Assembly (NCBI RefSeq): GCF_012163145.1
Contig: NZ_JAAVTX010000005.1
Coordinates: 558,001 to 622,000, forward strand
DNA: 64,000 bases
Source: Falsiroseomonas frigidaquae
GTDB taxonomy: Bacteria; Pseudomonadota; Alphaproteobacteria; Acetobacterales; Acetobacteraceae
Direction: 5' to 3'
Below, one piece after another: positions 60,421-64,000 of the stretch. The translations under genes were made by a program, and so were the position numbers. Numbering within the stretch: the stretch's first letter is position 1; the number at the start of each line of letters is the position of its first letter. The notes under the pieces were generated by a model. It had not been told where the DNA came from and searched no databases. It saw only the letters and a list, made by a program, of their open reading frames with translations.

Positions 60421-63380
60421 TGCTTCGCACCGTCTGCCTGCTGCTGCTGCTGATCGGCTGCGTGGGGAATGTGGCGGCGCAGGTGCCCGAGCCGCCGCAG
60501 CAACCCTTCCTGCGGGTGGAGGCGGCCGCGCACACCGCCCCCGTGGCGCGACTGGCCACCGATGCGGCCGGGCGCATGCTGGCGAGCGTTTCCGACGACA
60601 AGACGCTGCGGCTGTGGGACCTGCCGGAAGGCACGCTGCGCGCCGTGCTGCGCCCACCCATCGCGCCGGAGGCGGAGGGCGAGCTTTACGCCGTGGCGCT
60701 GACGCCGGATGGCAGGCGCGCCTTCGTCGCCGGCTGGACCGGCGCGGCCTGGGACCGCAGCTATGCGATCTACCTGTTCGATACCGGCAGCGGCCGCATG
60801 CTGGCCCGCCTGCCCGGCCTGCCCGCGCCGGTGCAGCATCTGGCGCTGTCCGCCGATGGCGCGCGGCTGGCCGCGGCCTTCGGCGGACGCGCCGGCATCC
60901 GCGTCTGGAACGCGACCAACGGCGCGCCCTTGTGGGAGGATACGGGCTTCGCCGGCCCCGCCCGCATGGTGGCGTTCGAGCCGCGCGGCCCAAGGCTGGC
61001 CGCCAGCGGCGCCGACGGCAGGCTGCGCGTGTACGACGCCAGCGGCCGCAAGCTGGTGGAGCGTGTGCCGCTCGCCAATGCGCGCCCCTTCGGCCTCGCC
61101 TGGTCGCCGGATGGCGGGCTGATCGCGCTCGGCTTCGAGGACCGCCTGCAGGTGGAGGTGCTGGCCAGCAGTGATCTGCGCGCCGTCTTCACCCCCGATC
61201 TGGCGGGGCTGGAAGGTGAGGGCCTGCCCGCGGTGACCTGGGCGCAGGATGGCAGCGGTGGGGTGCAGCTGCATGCCGCCGGCTATGCGCGGCGCGCCGT
61301 GGTGGCGCGCGGCATCGCCACGCAACGGGACACGGCGCCGGCGGAATTCATCATCCGCCGCTGGGGCGATTACGGCCTCGGCGGCTTCACCGACGTGGCG
61401 GCGGCGCGGGATGCCATCGCGCATCTGCTGCCGCTGCCCGGCGGCGGCCTGGCCTTCGCCGCCGCCGATCCGGGCTGGGGGATGCTGGCGCCGGATGGCA
61501 GGCTCGCCATCGCACCGCGGCCGCCGGGGGCGGATTTCCGCAATACCGGCGCGGCGCTGGCGGTTTCCGCCGATGGCACGCGGCTGCGCGTTTCGCTGCG
61601 GCGGAACGGGGCGCCGCTGGTCTTCGATGCGTTGGCCGGCACACTTGGGACCGGCAGCCCTGGCGGCGCCGCAAGCGGTGCCTTCGCACAGGCGCGGACC
61701 GAAAGCACGAAGCTGGTGGTGACCAATTGGCAGGACACCAACAGCCCAAGGCTTGGCCGCACGCGGCTCGCGCTCGGCGCCGGTGAATTCGCCCGCAGCC
61801 TGGCGCTGCTGGACGGTGATGCCGGGCTGCTGCTCGGCACCGACAACCATCTGCGGCTGTTCAACGCGGCCGGCCGCCCGCTGGCCAGCCTGCCGGTGCC
61901 GGGCGCGGTCTGGGGGCTGGCGCTGGCAGGCGATGTCGCGGTCGGCGCGCTGGGCGATGGCACGCTGCGCTGGTGGCGGATTGCCGGCGGCACCATCACC
62001 GAACAGGCGGCGCTGTTCATCCATGCCGAAACGCAGCGCTGGGTGCTGTGGACGCCGGAGGGGCTGTTCGACCACGCGCCGAATGGCGGCCAGGAACTGG
62101 TCGGGCTGCATCTGAATGGTGGCCGCGCGCAGACGCCGGAATGGGCCAGCTTCCAGCAGGCCTATCGCGCGCTGTACGCACCGGCCGCGGTGCGCGCGCG
62201 CATCGCCGGGGATGGCGCGCCGGCTCGCGCCCGGCTGGCGCAGCTTGGCGAATTGCGCGCCCGCGTCGGCCGTCTGCCGCTGCTCGCACCGGAATCGGCC
62301 TGCGCCGTTACGCCCGCGGGCTGCACGGAACTGGCCTGGGACAGCCGCAGCCTGCCGGAAGGCGCGACCGCGCTGCGGCTGCGCTTCGCCACCACCGATC
62401 GGGGCCTCGGGCTGGGTCCGCTGGATGTGCTGGTGAATGACCGCATCGCCGCGCGCGCCGAACCCGAACTGGCCGCCGGGACCCGCGGCAATGCCGGGGC
62501 GCTGGAGGCGGAGGTGCCGCTGGACCCCGGCCCGAACCGCATCACCACGCGGTTATACGCCGAGGACCGCACGCTGTTCGCGGAGGGTCCGGCACTGGAT
62601 CTGCGCCGCGCCGGCGCCCAGGCGCCGCCGGAGGCCGGGCGGCTGGTGGTGCTGGCCATCGGCGTCAATCGCTACGCCAACCCGGCTTTGAACCTGAACT
62701 TCGCGGTGCCGGATGCGGAGGCCGTGGCGCGCGCGCTGCGCGCCCGGGCCGGCGGGCTGTTCCGCGACGTGCAGGTGACGGTGCTGCGCGATGCGCAGGC
62801 GACGCGGCGCGGCGTGCTGGCGGCGCTGGAGGATCTGGCACGCACGACCAAGCCGCAGGACACCTTCGTGCTGTATCTCGGCGGGCACGGCGTGCGGACG
62901 GAGCCGGACCAGCGCTTCCTGTTCCTGCCCCAGGACGCGACGGCAACCGGCGACTGGGCCACGCTGCGCCGGCAGGGGATCGAGGATTCGGTGCTGGTCG
63001 CCGCCATCGCCCGCATCCGCGCGCGCGACGGGCTGCTGCTGCTGGATACCTGCCACGCCGGCCAGTTGACGCTGGACCAGCTTTCCGCGCTGGGAAATGA
63101 GACCGGTCGCTTCCTGCTCGCCGCCAGCACTTCGGTGCAGGAGGCGCTGGACAGCTACGACGACCGCAACGGCGTGTTTGCCTTCGCAGTGCTGGAGGCA
63201 CTCGGCGGCCGCGCCGCGGCAGATGGCGAGGGCCGGGTCAGCGCGCTCGCGCTCGGCGAATGGGTGATGCGCCGCGTGCCGCAGCTCGCGGCCGAAAAGC
63301 GGCACCGGCAGGATGCGGTGTTCCGCAGCGCCAGCCGCGACCTGCGCAGCTTCTCGCTCGCGATCGTGCCGCAGCCCTGA
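60420..63380 (+). CDS. Exported WD40-repeat protein with C-terminal caspase-like (C14) peptidase domain
   Basis: A 986-residue protein with a signal peptide (MLRTVCLLLLLIGCVGNVAAQ). Residues about 35-560 form a WD40-type propeller (SVSDDKTLRLWDLPEGTLRAV, AGIRVWNATNGAPLWED, SGADGRLRVYDASG). A linker of about 180 residues leads to a caspase fold starting at VVLAIGVNRYANP. The catalytic dyad is His823 (LGGHG) and Cys878 (LDTCHAG). Such folds cleave after Arg/Lys in many bacterial relatives. Divergent placement inside a T6SS locus suggests a periplasmic role tied to secretion; effector, immunity or processing roles are all possible. Confidence 0.88.
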   Translation: MLRTVCLLLLLIGCVGNVAAQVPEPPQQPFLRVEAAAHTAPVARLATDAAGRMLASVSDDKTLRLWDLPEGTLRAVLRPPIAPEAEGELYAVALTPDGRRAFVAGWTGAAWDRSYAIYLFDTGSGRMLARLPGLPAPVQHLALSADGARLAAAFGGRAGIRVWNATNGAPLWEDTGFAGPARMVAFEPRGPRLAASGADGRLRVYDASGRKLVERVPLANARPFGLAWSPDGGLIALGFEDRLQVEVLASSDLRAVFTPDLAGLEGEGLPAVTWAQDGSGGVQLHAAGYARRAVVARGIATQRDTAPAEFIIRRWGDYGLGGFTDVAAARDAIAHLLPLPGGGLAFAAADPGWGMLAPDGRLAIAPRPPGADFRNTGAALAVSADGTRLRVSLRRNGAPLVFDALAGTLGTGSPGGAASGAFAQARTESTKLVVTNWQDTNSPRLGRTRLALGAGEFARSLALLDGDAGLLLGTDNHLRLFNAAGRPLASLPVPGAVWGLALAGDVAVGALGDGTLRWWRIAGGTITEQAALFIHAETQRWVLWTPEGLFDHAPNGGQELVGLHLNGGRAQTPEWASFQQAYRALYAPAAVRARIAGDGAPARARLAQLGELRARVGRLPLLAPESACAVTPAGCTELAWDSRSLPEGATALRLRFATTDRGLGLGPLDVLVNDRIAARAEPELAAGTRGNAGALEAEVPLDPGPNRITTRLYAEDRTLFAEGPALDLRRAGAQAPPEAGRLVVLAIGVNRYANPALNLNFAVPDAEAVARALRARAGGLFRDVQVTVLRDAQATRRGVLAALEDLARTTKPQDTFVLYLGGHGVRTEPDQRFLFLPQDATATGDWATLRRQGIEDSVLVAAIARIRARDGLLLLDTCHAGQLTLDQLSALGNETGRFLLAASTSVQEALDSYDDRNGVFAFAVLEALGGRAAADGEGRVSALALGEWVMRRVPQLAAEKRHRQDAVFRSASRDLRSFSLAIVPQP

Positions 63381-63391
63381 CGGCGCACATG

Positions 63392-63424
63392 AAAAACCCC
63401 ACCCGGCATCGCTGCCGGGTGGGG
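63392..63424 (-). terminator. Intrinsic terminator of hcp
   Basis: CCCCACCCGGCA (63397-63408) pairs exactly with 63413-63424 around TCGC, a 12-bp stem. On the minus strand it is followed by TTTTTC, the classical layout for a rho-independent terminator of hcp. It also lies just after the convergent caspase gene. Confidence 0.88.
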
Positions 63425-63453
63425 CGGAAGGTACGGGCGGATGCCCGCGCCGC

Positions 63454-63933
63454 TCAGCCGGACTTGGCGGTGGCGATGTCGTAGATCACGTGGCCCGTGG
63501 TGGTCGACTTGAACTTGTCGTCCACCTTCAGGTACTCGCTGTCCACCTTGGTGAAGTTGAACGACAGCGACTCCGACGGGCGGTCGCCGCCGCTGCTCAG
63601 CGAGTAGCCGCTGATCAGCGTGTTGGTCAGGATGTACTTCTGGTAGGCGATGTGCTTGCCGCTCGCATCCGTCTGCGTCAGGTCGATCTTCACGGTCTTC
63701 GCGTCACCGCCGATCGCTTCCTTCAGCATGAGCGGGGAGATCGCGTCCATCGTCTTGGTCACGACGATCTCGGACACGCTCGGCGCCGTCGCCTCGCGCT
63801 TGGAGCCGCCGCCGACGCCGGAGGAAATGCCACGGCCGACGCCCCACTGAAGGCTCTGGACCTCCATCCACTTCTCGTAGCCCGTCGCCGTCGCCTCGCC
63901 CGCGAGGTCGCCATACTTGATGAAGATCGCCAT
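63454..63933 (-). CDS. hcp: T6SS tube protein Hcp (TssD)
   Basis: A 159-residue Hcp: IFIKYGDLAGEATATGYEKWMEV, SLQWGVGRGISSGVGGGSKREA, the VTKTMDAISPLMLKEAIGG segment and SLSFNFTKVDSEYL. It stacks as hexamers in the inner tube and carries small effectors. AAGGGA lies before the ATG. Its own terminator fits the high expression Hcp needs. The 67 bases from 63934 to the edge hold its leader; the sheath genes (tssB/C) would be expected further right. Confidence 0.96.
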   Translation of the reverse strand: MAIFIKYGDLAGEATATGYEKWMEVQSLQWGVGRGISSGVGGGSKREATAPSVSEIVVTKTMDAISPLMLKEAIGGDAKTVKIDLTQTDASGKHIAYQKYILTNTLISGYSLSSGGDRPSESLSFNFTKVDSEYLKVDDKFKSTTTGHVIYDIATAKSG

Positions 63934-64000
63934 TGTCCGGTCCCTTGTCTCTGGTTGACCAACATTTCCCCGAATATCGCTGCCTCGGCCGCGGGGCCCT

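Noticed and set aside
59013-62111. A 1032-codon minus-strand frame opposite the lipoprotein and caspase genes
   Set aside because: No recognisable domain, shadow composition, and it would span the divergent promoter region's genes.

Overview
The window is very GC-rich bacterial DNA with dense, strongly codon-biased genes and long spurious antisense frames. Gene content points to an alphaproteobacterium, most likely a Roseomonas-like member of the Acetobacteraceae: three Bug/TctC solute receptors, an lptF-lptG-lptD-surA-rsmA envelope block, glutaryl-CoA dehydrogenase, short-chain paired ChrA proteins and an alphaproteobacterial-style type VI secretion system (T6SS). The taxon is an inference from gene content and style. 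No tRNA, rRNA, CRISPR array, insertion sequence or prophage was seen. No stretch over 300 bases lacks a gene; the longest gap is 8223-8505, which holds at most a doubtful small antisense ORF.

Layout. 1-339 is the tail of an EAL-domain protein. 412-3054 (minus) is a PerM-like permease, a CDP-alcohol phosphatidyltransferase and a DUF2066 protein, divergent from purM-purN (3103-4971). After these come a tiny aa3-oxidase subunit IV-like gene, ndk, a nucleoside deaminase and an ABC-F ATPase. 8506-9471 is the first Bug receptor. 9480-15190 is a complete arsenic operon: arsR, acr3, arsO-like oxidoreductase, an arsR::arsC fusion, an arsJ-associated GAPDH and arsJ. 15226-19555 (minus) has an AmpD-like amidase, holC and two M17 aminopeptidases. 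19697-21423 is cysQ and tsaC/sua5. 21503-22878 is a divergent pair of calcium-binding proteins (EF-hand and RTX). 22920-32268 is metabolic and transport: an esterase, LysR, a peptide-binding protein with a serine hydrolase, a second Bug receptor, the chrA pair, an FAD-linked dehydrogenase and a lipoprotein-like serine protease.

32348-39405 is the LPS and outer-membrane biogenesis operon lptF-lptG-lptD-surA followed by rsmA, without the pdxA gene often found there. 39469-46655 holds a hydroxyacid dehydrogenase, a hydrolase/PH-domain pair, a DEAD-box helicase, gcdH and a third Bug receptor.

46712-63933 is one end of a T6SS locus. On the minus strand are pppA-like phosphatase, tagF, tssM, tssL, tssK, tagH (FHA), a PAAR tip protein, a DUF6931-like protein and vgrG, plus hcp at the window edge. 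Between vgrG and hcp sits an inserted plus-strand module: a glycine-zipper lipoprotein with an odd repeat-bearing N-terminus, an 83-residue protein and a secreted WD40-caspase-like protein. A palindrome-rich divergent promoter separates this module from vgrG. tssA/B/C/E/F/G/H/J are not in the window and would be expected beyond its right edge.

A family of GC-rich hairpins (CCCTCTCCC...GGGAGAGGG type) lies in intergenic gaps, mostly between convergent genes, and probably acts as transcription ends.
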